DNA of 64,000 bases from Hymenobacter metallicola (GTDB lineage: Bacteria; Bacteroidota; Bacteroidia; Cytophagales; Hymenobacteraceae): contig NZ_SRMB01000001.1 in assembly GCF_004745645.1 (NCBI RefSeq), positions 434,001-498,000 of the forward strand, read 5' to 3'. Positions within the stretch are counted from its first letter, which is position 1. Every line of letters starts with the position of its first letter. Positions 43,475 through 52,376 of the stretch are shown here, piece by piece. A model generated the notes under the pieces. It made no database searches and was not told where the DNA came from. It saw nothing but the letters and a program-made list of their open reading frames with translations. A program made the position numbers and the translations under genes.

Positions 43475-46195
43475 ATGGATACGCCCACTCCCCACCCAAC
43501 CTCCTCGGTGCACGCGGCTCTGCAGGAGCTACGGGCCCGGGCGGAGAAGCGCAAAAGCCTGGTGACTCAGAGCCTGAGCGACGAGCTGCCCGCCGACGTG
43601 CAGCGCCTGGTGCAGGACTTGCAGGTGCACCAGATAGAACTGGAAATGCAGTACGAGGAGCTGCTGCTGACCCAGGCCGAAGCCGAAGCCAGCCGCAACC
43701 GCTTCACGGACCTCTACGAGTTTGCCCCGGTGGGCTACTGCACCGTGGCCGCCAACGGCACTATCGAGCAGCTCAATCTGCGCAGCAGCCAGTTGCTGAA
43801 CCAACCGCGCCAGCAGCTGCAGGGCCGCCGGCTGGGCCAATTTGTGGCGCCCGAAGCCCGGATGGAGTTTGGGCAGTTTCTGGCCCGGGCCTTGCGCCCC
43901 GGCGCCCGCCAAAGCCACGAAACCACCCTGCTCCGGGCCGACGGCACCCGCATTCAGGTGCTGATAGAAGGAGGGGCGGTAGAAGGAGAGCCGGACCAAG
44001 CCATCAGCAGCTGCCGCCTGGCCCTTACCGATGTAACTGAGCAGTACCAAACCCGCCGGGCCCTGGAACTAAGTGAAAGGCGCTTCCGCGTGCTATTTGA
44101 GCGCAGCCAGGACGGCATGCTGCTCATGCGCGACAACCGCTTTGTGGATTGCAACGAGGCGGCCCTGCACCTGCTGGGCCTGCGCCACAAGGAAGAGCTG
44201 CTGGGGCGCCACGCCTCGGCTTACTCGCCCGAGAAGCAGCCCAACGGCCAGTTTTCGATGCTGCAGGCCAATGCGTACTGGGCCGAAGCCCTGCGCCGGG
44301 GCCATAGCCGCTTTGAGTGGTGCCGCCTGCGGGCCTCGGGCGAAGAGTTCTGGGAAGACATCCTGCTCACGGCCATTCCCGACCCCGGCAGCGACGAAGT
44401 GCTGGTGCACGCCACCTGGCGCGATGTGACGGACGAGAAGCAGGCCAACCTCCGCATCCGGGAAAGCGAGGAGCGGCTGCAAATGGCTCTCCGTGGTTCC
44501 CATACCGGCGTGTGGGTGCTTGATTACACCACCAACCTAGTCCACTGGGATGCCCGGGCCCAGCAAGTGTTTGGGCGAGCCTACGATGCCAACCCCACGC
44601 CCTTCCAGGTGCTACAGGAGGCTATTCACCCCGACGACCTGCCCGGGGTGGCGGCCGCTATGCGGCGTACCGTTACCCAGCAGGGGCCTTTCGACCTGGA
44701 GCACCGCATTATCTGGCCCGACGGTAGCCTGCACTACGTGTCGGCAGTGGGCAAGATTATGCTTGATGTCAACGGCCAGCCGACGCGGTTTGTGGGCTTG
44801 ATGCGCGACGTGACCGAGCGGCGCGAAGCCCAGGACGAGCTGACCTACAAAACCCGCCTGCTGGAACATATTCTGGCGAATCTGCCGGTGGTGCTGAGCC
44901 GTTTCAACCACCAGCACGAGTACCTGGAGCTGACCGGCGCGGCCCTGCGGCCCCTACAGATTCCGGACAATGCCTGGCAAGGCCAGCGCCTCGACGACGT
45001 ATTCCCCGATTTGGCCGGTCCGCTGGAAGTGCTGCTTACCGGTCAGCCGGTGTCGTTCGTTAGCGCCATCGAACAGGCCGGGCAGCGCGCCTATTTTCAG
45101 CAGTACGGGTTTTTCGATGAGCAGCGCCAGCAGGGCGTTCTGTTTGGCATCGACGTTACCGAGTCGGAGCAGGTGAAAGCCCAGCTGCGGCGAGAAGAGG
45201 AGTTTACCCGTAGCCTGCTCGACAACAGCGTCGACGGGATTCTGGCCTTCGACAGGGAGCTGCGCATCACGGCCTGGAACCGGGTGCAGGAAGTGCTGTC
45301 GGATCGGTCGGAAGAGCAGGTGCTGGGCCAGTCGGTGCAGGAGCTGTTCCCGGAATATACCAGCGAAGATCAGCAACGGGCCCTGCGGGAGGTGTTGCAG
45401 GGCATGCGCATGATGCGCTACGACATGCCTTTTCACCACCAGGAGGGGCACTTCGAGTCCTACTTTGTGCCCCTGGCCTCCCCGAGTGGCAGCATCAGCG
45501 GGGGCTTGGTCATCATCCGCGACGTAACCGACCGGGTGCGCATGACCGAGGAAGCAACCCGCCTGAAACTGCAGCAGCAGCAGGAAGTGCTGGCCGCCAT
45601 CCTGACGACCCAGGAAGCCGAGCGCAAGCGTATTGCCGAAGCCCTGCACAACGGGGTGGGCCAGCTGCTGTACGCGGCCAGGCTCAACCTGGAAAACCGT
45701 TCGACCACTGCCCGCAACCGGGAAGCCGCCCTGAGCCTGATCGACGAAGGCATCCGCACCACCCGCAGCATTTCCCATGAGCTCACACCCGGCATCCTGG
45801 AAGACTTTGGGCTGAAAATAGCCCTGCAGGAGCTCGTCAAGCGTATTCCCAAGCAGCAGCTCGACGTGCAGATGCACCTGCAGGGCCTGGAGCGGCCCTT
45901 GCCCCGCCTCTACGACGTGGCCGTGTACCGCATTGTGCAGGAGCTGTTGTCCAACATCATCAAGCACGCCCAAACCCACGAGGCCTTTATTCACGTGGTT
46001 TACGAGGAAGGCCGCCTGCACATCTCGGCCGAAGACAACGGCGTGGGCTTCAACCAGCAGCCCGGCGACTCGCCCAGCAAAGGCATCGGCCTGGCCGGCA
46101 TCCGCAACCGCCTCGACCTGCTCGGCGGCACCCTCTTCGTCGACTCCCGCCCCGGCAAAGGCTCCATCATCACCATTGAAATTGTGGTGAAGTAA
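43475..46195 (+). CDS. Five-PAS histidine kinase, HisKA_3 type
   Basis: A 906-residue soluble kinase. The N-terminal coiled coil holds the PLQ-type segment RLVQDLQVHQIELEMQYEEL. PAS domains lie at about 75-190, 200-325, 330-455 (ALRGSHTGVWVLDYTTNLVHW, PAS_3 type), 460-570 and 575-690. The phosphoacceptor is His at about 725 in ERKRIAEALHNGVGQLL, placing it in the NarX/DesK-like HisKA_3 class. The HATPase part has VQELLSNIIKHAQ, EDNGVGFN and GIGLAGIRNRLDLLGG. No response regulator is adjacent. It is probably cotranscribed with the CheB-CheR-PAS gene 81 bp upstream. Confidence 0.93.
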   Translation: MDTPTPHPTSSVHAALQELRARAEKRKSLVTQSLSDELPADVQRLVQDLQVHQIELEMQYEELLLTQAEAEASRNRFTDLYEFAPVGYCTVAANGTIEQLNLRSSQLLNQPRQQLQGRRLGQFVAPEARMEFGQFLARALRPGARQSHETTLLRADGTRIQVLIEGGAVEGEPDQAISSCRLALTDVTEQYQTRRALELSERRFRVLFERSQDGMLLMRDNRFVDCNEAALHLLGLRHKEELLGRHASAYSPEKQPNGQFSMLQANAYWAEALRRGHSRFEWCRLRASGEEFWEDILLTAIPDPGSDEVLVHATWRDVTDEKQANLRIRESEERLQMALRGSHTGVWVLDYTTNLVHWDARAQQVFGRAYDANPTPFQVLQEAIHPDDLPGVAAAMRRTVTQQGPFDLEHRIIWPDGSLHYVSAVGKIMLDVNGQPTRFVGLMRDVTERREAQDELTYKTRLLEHILANLPVVLSRFNHQHEYLELTGAALRPLQIPDNAWQGQRLDDVFPDLAGPLEVLLTGQPVSFVSAIEQAGQRAYFQQYGFFDEQRQQGVLFGIDVTESEQVKAQLRREEEFTRSLLDNSVDGILAFDRELRITAWNRVQEVLSDRSEEQVLGQSVQELFPEYTSEDQQRALREVLQGMRMMRYDMPFHHQEGHFESYFVPLASPSGSISGGLVIIRDVTDRVRMTEEATRLKLQQQQEVLAAILTTQEAERKRIAEALHNGVGQLLYAARLNLENRSTTARNREAALSLIDEGIRTTRSISHELTPGILEDFGLKIALQELVKRIPKQQLDVQMHLQGLERPLPRLYDVAVYRIVQELLSNIIKHAQTHEAFIHVVYEEGRLHISAEDNGVGFNQQPGDSPSKGIGLAGIRNRLDLLGGTLFVDSRPGKGSIITIEIVVK

Positions 46196-46229
46196 AGCCG
46201 GCAAGGTGAATTATGTGCTGCGGGGCAAT

Positions 46230-46279
46230 GCTTTTTGTGTCATTGCTTCGTCGTACCTCCTCGCAAAGACACAAAAAGC
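46230..46279. repeat. REP-like palindrome / bidirectional terminator
   Basis: GCTTTTTGTGTC (46230-46241) and GACACAAAAAGC (46268-46279) form a perfect 12-bp stem. The loop begins ATTGCTTCGTCGTACCTCCT and ends GCAAA, similar to GTCATTGC-type repeats I associate with Hymenobacter intergenic palindromes. It lies between convergent genes and would terminate both. Confidence 0.6.
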
Positions 46280-46301
46280 ACCATCACCTCTCAATAGCGC
46301 C

Positions 46302-48470
46302 TTACAGCCTTACCCCGATGCCTGGCCCCAGCAGGAAGAAGGGCGCGCCTTTGGAGAGCAGGTAGCCGCCGCCCAGGTAGAGGGGGAAGGTGAGCTTGGC
46401 GTCGCGGCGGGTGGGGTAGATAGAGCCCAGAATCACGACGCCCAGGTCGCGGTTGCCGCCGTTTTTGCTCAGGTCGAAGGCGTTGAGGGCCACGAAGCCG
46501 GCCCCGACCTTATACGGGCGCAGGCGGTTGATTTTCTCGGGGTGGTAGAAGCTCAGCTGCCCCAGCATGGCCAACGAAATACCCCCGAAGGAGGTGTAGC
46601 TCGACTCGCCTTTGTACTTGGTGAGCAGGCCGCCGGGAAAGCTCACGTCGATGTCGAACTTGATGCGGCGCTTAAGCACCAGCTCCAGCTTCTGGGTGAA
46701 GCCCGGCTCCGAGTACTGGCTTTGGTTGTGGCGGATGGTGATGATGATGGTGCTCCAGTCGTCCAGGTCGTAGGTTTTGCGGGAGCTGAGCAGGTTATTC
46801 AGGCTGATGTTGCCCACCTGGCACTGCTTGTCCTGGTAGAAGGCGGCCCGCACCGAGTTGTCGCCGGGGCACACCACCACGTTGTCCAGGGTGCGCATCT
46901 CAATCAGCTCGCCCTTGGCGTTCTGGGTCCGGATGTCGAAGGTCAGGTACTGCTTGCCGTAGAGCTGGCTCTCCGTGTCGATGCCGTTGGGGTTGAAGCT
47001 GAAGACCACGTCCGAGATGGTCCGGTCGTAGAGCACGGGGCCGTTGAGGCGGTTAATCACCCGGGGGCTTTCCCCGAAGTTGACGGCCACAAAATCGAGC
47101 GGGTGGGGCCGCTGAAACTCCTTAACCGACAAAGCATAGCCCGTGGGCTGGCCCGCGTTGAAGATCGTAACGCGGCGCTTGTCAATGGTTTGGGGCACTT
47201 GCACGCGGTAGACGACGGCCGCATCCGAGCGAATAGAGGAGTCGGAAGGGATGATGGCCACATCCTCGAAATGGAAGCGCGCCTTCTGCAAGGATTCGCC
47301 TTCCAGGCGCACATCCACCGTTTCGCCGGGGTTCACGTTCAGGCTCGGGCCCCAGTCGCCGCCGCGGTGGCGCACCTGCACGCTGCTGATGGCCGTTTTG
47401 GGCGAGATGTTGAAGTTGGTAATGTACTTGGCCTGGTCGTTTTCCTTGATGTAGAGGTAACTGTCGCTCTGGCGGTGGGTGTTGTACACGCGCAGCCAGC
47501 ACAGCACCCGGTCGTTGGTCAGGTACTGGCGGGTGAAAAGCTCGGCCATCAGGGCCCCGCCGGCTTCCTCCTGGTCCTCGATGCGGTAGGTGCGCTTCAA
47601 GTCGAAGGTGCGGCCGTTGTCGAGGATGATTTCCACGCCCTTGCGGCGGGAAAGCTCATCCATGGTAATTTCCTTTTTGTCCACGCTCAAAAAGCGTAGG
47701 CGGGAGGCCTTCACCGTGAATTCCTGGCGCAGCGGGGGCAGGCCGTAGCTCAGGCGGCGGTTGTTGTCGGTCAGGAAGGGCCGCTCGGTTTGGGGGCGTA
47801 CCGTGAGCAGGCGGGTGCCCAGCTCGTTGGGTACCACGCGCAGGCGCAGTTGGCCTTTTTCCTGCACAATGCGCCAGTCGATGTCCTGGCCCTTGGTCCA
47901 CTCCGTCGATACCCGGATGTTTTTAGGGTTGTTGCTGGTCAAATCGAACACCTTTTCCTCGCCCACAAACAGCTCGGTATCGGTGGGCTTGAATTCCAGG
48001 GTGGTGCGCGTCACGGGCAGCAGGTTCACGGTTTGCACCAGCGGGGGGCGCCCGGCGCTGTCGGCGGCCTGGGTGAAGGTAAGCTGCAGGAAGCGGGCCG
48101 CGGGCAGGTCCTTAAACCGGATTTTAGTGCGGTAAAACTGGGTACCCACGGCCGAGAGCGAGTCGAGCAGCACGAAGTCGGCCGAGCGGCGCAGGCGCAG
48201 CGGGGCCTTGGCCTGCCAACTCAGCGGGTACACCAGCAGCTCGGCCGTTTCGTCGTCTTGGCGGTAGTAAAAATACAGATTGGGTTCCCCCTGCACGCCG
48301 ATGGTATTGCGGCTCAGCGCGTAGCGCGTCGTGTCGGTGCGCAGCACCAGGTCGCGCAGCAGCGGGGTGGAGGGCAGGGTCTGGGCCCGGGCCGACCCGG
48401 ACAGGCACAGAAGGACGGCTAAGCTGGCGAGCCAGCTACAACCCGGAAGAAAACGCACGGGGCACTGCAT
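46302..48470 (-). CDS. Large hypothetical envelope protein with possible C-terminal beta barrel
   Basis: A 722-residue exported protein. The signal peptide (CSWLASLAVLLCLSGSARAQ) follows the ATG at 48470; the in-frame TTG at 48500 is less likely. The body is beta-rich, with repeated short strands (TRYALSRNTIGVQGEPNLYFYY, DVRLEGESLQKARFHFEDVAI). The last 150 residues alternate hydrophobic strands and Gly (GGISLAMLGQLSFYHP, FPLYLGGGYLLSKGAPFFLL) and end GIGVRL. This looks like a small outer-membrane barrel. I recognise no named family. Neighbours (kinase, VTT protein) give no clue. Confidence 0.65.
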   Translation of the reverse strand: MQCPVRFLPGCSWLASLAVLLCLSGSARAQTLPSTPLLRDLVLRTDTTRYALSRNTIGVQGEPNLYFYYRQDDETAELLVYPLSWQAKAPLRLRRSADFVLLDSLSAVGTQFYRTKIRFKDLPAARFLQLTFTQAADSAGRPPLVQTVNLLPVTRTTLEFKPTDTELFVGEEKVFDLTSNNPKNIRVSTEWTKGQDIDWRIVQEKGQLRLRVVPNELGTRLLTVRPQTERPFLTDNNRRLSYGLPPLRQEFTVKASRLRFLSVDKKEITMDELSRRKGVEIILDNGRTFDLKRTYRIEDQEEAGGALMAELFTRQYLTNDRVLCWLRVYNTHRQSDSYLYIKENDQAKYITNFNISPKTAISSVQVRHRGGDWGPSLNVNPGETVDVRLEGESLQKARFHFEDVAIIPSDSSIRSDAAVVYRVQVPQTIDKRRVTIFNAGQPTGYALSVKEFQRPHPLDFVAVNFGESPRVINRLNGPVLYDRTISDVVFSFNPNGIDTESQLYGKQYLTFDIRTQNAKGELIEMRTLDNVVVCPGDNSVRAAFYQDKQCQVGNISLNNLLSSRKTYDLDDWSTIIITIRHNQSQYSEPGFTQKLELVLKRRIKFDIDVSFPGGLLTKYKGESSYTSFGGISLAMLGQLSFYHPEKINRLRPYKVGAGFVALNAFDLSKNGGNRDLGVVILGSIYPTRRDAKLTFPLYLGGGYLLSKGAPFFLLGPGIGVRL

Positions 48471-48570
48471 CAGAGGTGAGGGGAGCGGGCAAGCCGGCAA
48501 GTCGGCTTCCGGTTACGCTCGCAAAGGTAGCAGCTCCCGAATCCTATCCGGGCGGTTTTCGTCCAACTTA

Positions 48571-49317
48571 TTAGTTTTTCTTGGCCAGTGCCGGTTCCGG
48601 CTGGTTTTTCCCCCGGCGCTTGTCCCACCACACGTAGCCCACGAACAGCAGCAGGCTGATGCCCGACACCCACCACAGGCCGGTTTTGAGCCGGTCACTG
48701 TCTTCGCCCAGCCAGGCCAGCAGCGCAATCAGGGGCACCACGCCGGCTACCGTGGCCAGGATAAAGCGAAAATAGCCCAGGCGGGCCACCCCGGCCACGA
48801 AGCTCACCGCGTCGTCGGACAGGGCGGGGGAGAGGCGGGCAATAACCACGGCCCAGGTGCCGTAGCGCTGCACTTCGTCCACCATCTTTTTCTCATTCTT
48901 TTCCCCGATCAGGCGCCCGATAAAGGCTTCGCCGGCCGAGTGGCCCAGCCAGTAACCCACCGAGGAAGCCACCACCACGCCCGCCAGCGCCAGCAACGAG
49001 CCCCACCACGGCCCGTAGGCCAGAATGGCCACCAGGATGAGCAGCACCACGTTGACCACCACCAAGAACATCTGCAGCACCATGCCGCCCACAATGACGA
49101 TGGGCCCCCAGTAGCCGAACTGCTGCACCCAGGCCGATACTTTGTCATGGTCGCCACTTTTGAGCACGGTGAAGGCCTCCCGGGCCCCGGTCTGGAAGGC
49201 GGGCCACAGAAAGTAGCAAGCCACCAGGGCCAGGATCAGGCCCCCGGCCAGGTAAAGCGGCAGGCGGCTGGATTTTTTAGGGTAGGATTCAGAAGGAGAA
49301 GCAGCCAAAGCGGACAA
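48571..49317 (-). CDS. VTT-domain (DedA/TVP38-like) membrane protein
   Basis: A 248-residue membrane protein with five or six helices. The core GYWGPIVIVGGMVLQMFLVVVNVVLLILVAILAYGPWWGSLLALAG, VGYWLGHSAGEAFIGRLIG and VVIARLSPALSDDAVSFVAGVARL carries the family's G-rich reentrant features. Bacterial relatives act in lipid scrambling or flippase-type carrier recycling. The only plausible start is a TTG at 49317: no in-frame ATG precedes the first helix before the upstream stop. It is followed by a Lys/Arg-rich tail (WWDKRRGKNQPEPALAKKN). Confidence 0.85.
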   Translation of the reverse strand: MSALAASPSESYPKKSSRLPLYLAGGLILALVACYFLWPAFQTGAREAFTVLKSGDHDKVSAWVQQFGYWGPIVIVGGMVLQMFLVVVNVVLLILVAILAYGPWWGSLLALAGVVVASSVGYWLGHSAGEAFIGRLIGEKNEKKMVDEVQRYGTWAVVIARLSPALSDDAVSFVAGVARLGYFRFILATVAGVVPLIALLAWLGEDSDRLKTGLWWVSGISLLLFVGYVWWDKRRGKNQPEPALAKKN

Positions 49318-49496
49318 GCAAAAAGTGAGGGAAAGCCGGAAAATGACGCGGTGGGTAGCCTGGCGCAGCCGACGGATTTCTGTTTACGCAGGCTTCGGCG
49401 GGTAGTTGGGGGCAACCCGACCGGCACGTATGGGGTACTAAGGAGCTCGAAACTCCGCCACTAGCGCCCCGCGGGGCCTTACCTGACTCTTCGGCA

Positions 49497-51281
49497 ATGA
49501 GCAAACATACCTATGACATGGGCCTGGTGGGCAACTGCGCCTACCTCGCCCTGATTAAGCAAGATACCTCCGTTTCCTGGCTCTGCTGGCCCCGCTTCGA
49601 CAGCAGCTTTGTTTTCGGCTCCCTGCTCGACACCCACAAGGGCGGCGAGTTTAGCATCAAGCCCGCCGAGGAGGCCGACTACCGCACCCGGCAGTACTAC
49701 CTGGAGAATACCAACGTGCTGTGCACCGAAATTGAAAACGCGGAAGGGCGCTACCGCGTCACTGACTTCGCCCCGCGCTTCGCTCAGTACGACCGGAACT
49801 ACAAACCCTTGATGTTCATTCGCAAGATCGAGCCCCTGGCCGGTTTGCCGCGGGTGAAGGTGGTGTGCAACCCCGTGGCCGACTACGGGCAGCAGCAGCT
49901 CACGCGGCGGCGCAGCTCCAACCACATTGCCTTCCTGGGCATGGAGGAGGAAGTGCGCCTGACCACCGACATTCCCCTGACTTACATTCTGGACGGGGAA
50001 GGGTTTGTGCTCAACGAAACCCGCTACCTGGTCCTCACCTACGGGGCCCCGCTGGAAGCCGCCATTCACAGCACGGCCGAGGAGTTTTTGCGCAAAACCG
50101 TGCAGTACTGGCAGCGCTGGGTGAAAAGCACCAGCATCAGCAACTTCTACCAGACCCAGGTTATTCGCTCGGCTTTGGCTTTGAAGCTGCATCAGTACGA
50201 AGACACCGGCGCCATCATTGCTGCCACTACTACCTCTTTGCCCGAAGCGCCCGGCAGCACCCGCAACTGGGACTACCGCTTCTGCTGGATGCGCGACACG
50301 TACTACATCCTGACGGCCTTCAACAACATCGGGCACTTCGAGGAAATGGAGCGGTACTTCCACTACATCGCCAACATTTCGACCAAGGTGCGCGACAAGT
50401 ACCAGCCGCTCTACAGCATCAGCGGGGCCTCGCAGCTCATCGAACAGGAATTGCCCCTGGAAGGCTACCTGGGCAACCAGCCTGTGCGCATCGGCAACGA
50501 CGCCTACACCCACATCCAGAACGACGTGTACGGGCAAGTGCTGGTGGCCTTACTGCCGCTCTACGTTGACCGCCGCTTTGTAGGGGCCGAGCGGGCCGAC
50601 TCCGAGCGGATGATGTACGAGGCCCTGCGCCTGATTAAGGAAACCATGGAGATGCCCGATGCCGGCCTCTGGGAGTTCCGCCACATTGCCCAGTACCACT
50701 GCTACACCTACCTCTTCCACTGGGCCGGGGCCCATGCCGCCCGCAAGGTGGCCCGCTACCTCGGCAACCGCGACATTGAGGACATGGCCGAGCAGCTGGC
50801 CCGCACCGCGGCCCAGAAAATCGAGGAGTGCTTCGATGCCGAGCGGGGCGTGTATACCAACGCCATCGGCTCGCCCCACCTCGACGCCAGCGGCCTGCAG
50901 CTGATTCTGATGGGCTACCTCGACCCCAACTCCGAGCGGGCCAAAACCCACCTGCGGGAACTGGAAAAAGAGCTGAAGACGCCCGAAGGTCTGTTTTACC
51001 GCTACCGCCACCCCGACGACTTCGGCACGCCCGAAACCACCTTCCTGATCTGCTCTTTCTGGTACGTGGAGGCCCTGGCCTGCGTGGGCCGCCTGGAAGA
51101 TGCCACTCGTGAATTTGATAAGCTGCTCAACTACACCAACCACCTGGGCCTGCTCAGCGAAGACGTGGACGCCCGCACCGGCTCCCAGTGGGGCAATTTC
51201 CCGCAGGCCTACAGCCATGTGGGCCTCGTCAACGCGGCCTACCGCATTGCTAAAAAGCTTGACCGGCCCAACTTCCTGTAA
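49497..51281 (+). CDS. GH15 family hydrolase (glucoamylase/trehalase-like)
   Basis: A 594-residue cytoplasmic enzyme. The N-terminal beta-sandwich begins MGLVGNCAYLALIKQDTSVSWLCWPRFDS, the standard opening of bacterial GH15 proteins. The (alpha/alpha)6 barrel carries STRNWDYRFCWMRDTYY (about 253-269), the general acid in DAGLWEFR (about 388) and the C-terminal GNFPQAYSHVGLVNAAYR (about 566). Several GH15 members from Bacteria and Archaea are trehalases, others glucoamylases or isomaltodextrin hydrolases. The nearby OtsA-OtsB fusion favours a trehalose or alpha-glucan role, but specificity is unproven. It lies 62 bp before eda and the two may be cotranscribed. Confidence 0.9.
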   Translation: MSKHTYDMGLVGNCAYLALIKQDTSVSWLCWPRFDSSFVFGSLLDTHKGGEFSIKPAEEADYRTRQYYLENTNVLCTEIENAEGRYRVTDFAPRFAQYDRNYKPLMFIRKIEPLAGLPRVKVVCNPVADYGQQQLTRRRSSNHIAFLGMEEEVRLTTDIPLTYILDGEGFVLNETRYLVLTYGAPLEAAIHSTAEEFLRKTVQYWQRWVKSTSISNFYQTQVIRSALALKLHQYEDTGAIIAATTTSLPEAPGSTRNWDYRFCWMRDTYYILTAFNNIGHFEEMERYFHYIANISTKVRDKYQPLYSISGASQLIEQELPLEGYLGNQPVRIGNDAYTHIQNDVYGQVLVALLPLYVDRRFVGAERADSERMMYEALRLIKETMEMPDAGLWEFRHIAQYHCYTYLFHWAGAHAARKVARYLGNRDIEDMAEQLARTAAQKIEECFDAERGVYTNAIGSPHLDASGLQLILMGYLDPNSERAKTHLRELEKELKTPEGLFYRYRHPDDFGTPETTFLICSFWYVEALACVGRLEDATREFDKLLNYTNHLGLLSEDVDARTGSQWGNFPQAYSHVGLVNAAYRIAKKLDRPNFL

Positions 51282-51343
51282 GCCCTGGGCTTGCGCCGGG
51301 GCATGGGGTGCCTTATTCCTGACTTTAACTCATCTTACTTCAT

Positions 51344-52000
51344 ATGGCCCGTTTCACCAAAGCAGATGTCGTCACGAAGGCAGTGCAAGGCCCCTTGATT
51401 CCGGTGTTTTACCACGCCGAAATACCGTATGCTCGGCGCGTACTGCAGGCTTGCTACGAGGGTGGCGTACGCCTCTTTGAGTTTACCAACCGGGGGGCAA
51501 ACGCCTTTGCCAACTTCGCCGACCTGCAGCGGTTTGTGGAAGCCGAGTACCCGGATCTGATGCTGGGAGCCGGCACGATTTACACCGTCGAAGAGGCCGA
51601 GCGGTTTATTGAGGCCGGGGCCGACTACATCGTGCAGCCCATAATTGGGGCAGAGGTGGCCGAGCTCTGCCACCGGCACGATTTGGCCTGGCTGCCCGGG
51701 GTTTCTACCCTAAACGAAATTTACCAGGCCGACCGATTGGGGGCTACCTTCGCCAAGCTGTTTCCGGCGGCCATGCTGGGTCCTAACTACCTGAAAACAG
51801 TGCGGGCTCCCTTGCCGCAGGTGCGCTTCATGGCTACCGGCGGCATTCATCCCACCCCGGACACCGTAGCCGCCTGGATGCAGGTCGGCGCTACCTGCGT
51901 GGGAGTTGACTCCCGAATGCTGCAAACCGATGATCCGGCGGCGCTAACCACCCAGGTCGAGCAGTTGCTAGCGGCCATGCGCCCGGCTACCCCGGCGTAG
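51344..52000 (+). CDS. eda: KDPG/KHG aldolase
   Basis: A 218-residue class I aldolase that splits 2-keto-3-deoxy-6-phosphogluconate into pyruvate and glyceraldehyde-3-phosphate. Conserved points are the catalytic Glu in RLFEFTNRG, LGAGTIYTVEEAE, LPGVSTLNEIYQA, the Schiff-base Lys at about 137 in FAKLFPAAMLGP and ATGGIHPTPD. No edd (6-phosphogluconate dehydratase) is in the window, so it could serve uronate breakdown (KDG/KDPG arm) as well as the Entner-Doudoroff route. A pectinase gene starts 11 kb downstream. Confidence 0.93.
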   Translation: MARFTKADVVTKAVQGPLIPVFYHAEIPYARRVLQACYEGGVRLFEFTNRGANAFANFADLQRFVEAEYPDLMLGAGTIYTVEEAERFIEAGADYIVQPIIGAEVAELCHRHDLAWLPGVSTLNEIYQADRLGATFAKLFPAAMLGPNYLKTVRAPLPQVRFMATGGIHPTPDTVAAWMQVGATCVGVDSRMLQTDDPAALTTQVEQLLAAMRPATPA

Positions 52001-52046
52001 TAAGCGGCGCGGTAATTACCCGCCCAGCATTCTGCCCCACGAAAGC

Positions 52047-52229
52047 ATGAGAAATATTCCCTGGCATAGTGGCTTTTCGGTAACGGCCGGGGCCCGTATC
52101 AAGCCGTTGCCGGGCCACCGTAACGTGCAGGTCGTGTTTGAGTTGACGCCTTATGCCAACCGGTTTTTGAATGGCCGTTGCCTACGTACTACACTGGCCC
52201 TGGCCTACAATTTCCGCCGGCCGAAGTAG
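52047..52229 (+). CDS. Short hypothetical ORF resembling an outer-membrane barrel C-terminus
   Basis: A 60-codon frame from the ATG at 52047. The product FSVTAGARIKP ... VQVVFELTPYANRFLNGRC ... LRTTLALAYNFRRPK has the alternating pattern and near-terminal aromatic of the last two strands of a beta-barrel protein, yet has no signal peptide. It lies alone between eda and rpiA. It could be a remnant of a lost gene or a chance frame. Confidence 0.3.
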   Translation: MRNIPWHSGFSVTAGARIKPLPGHRNVQVVFELTPYANRFLNGRCLRTTLALAYNFRRPK

Positions 52230-52376
52230 CAGCATCACCCTGTGATTGGGCTGGCCGGAGGGCCGGTGCCGTAAGGTCCGGAAAGCAGTGCGGCACGAAA
52301 ATGGTTGCAAAACCGACTCCGTGCCGTAATCTTGCCACTTGGTCGCGCTAAAAAAAGAACCTAACGGGTCCATCCT

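Noticed and set aside
44954..46204. 416-codon minus-strand frame inside the five-PAS kinase gene.
   Set aside because: Antisense to conserved kinase domains and without recognisable motifs.
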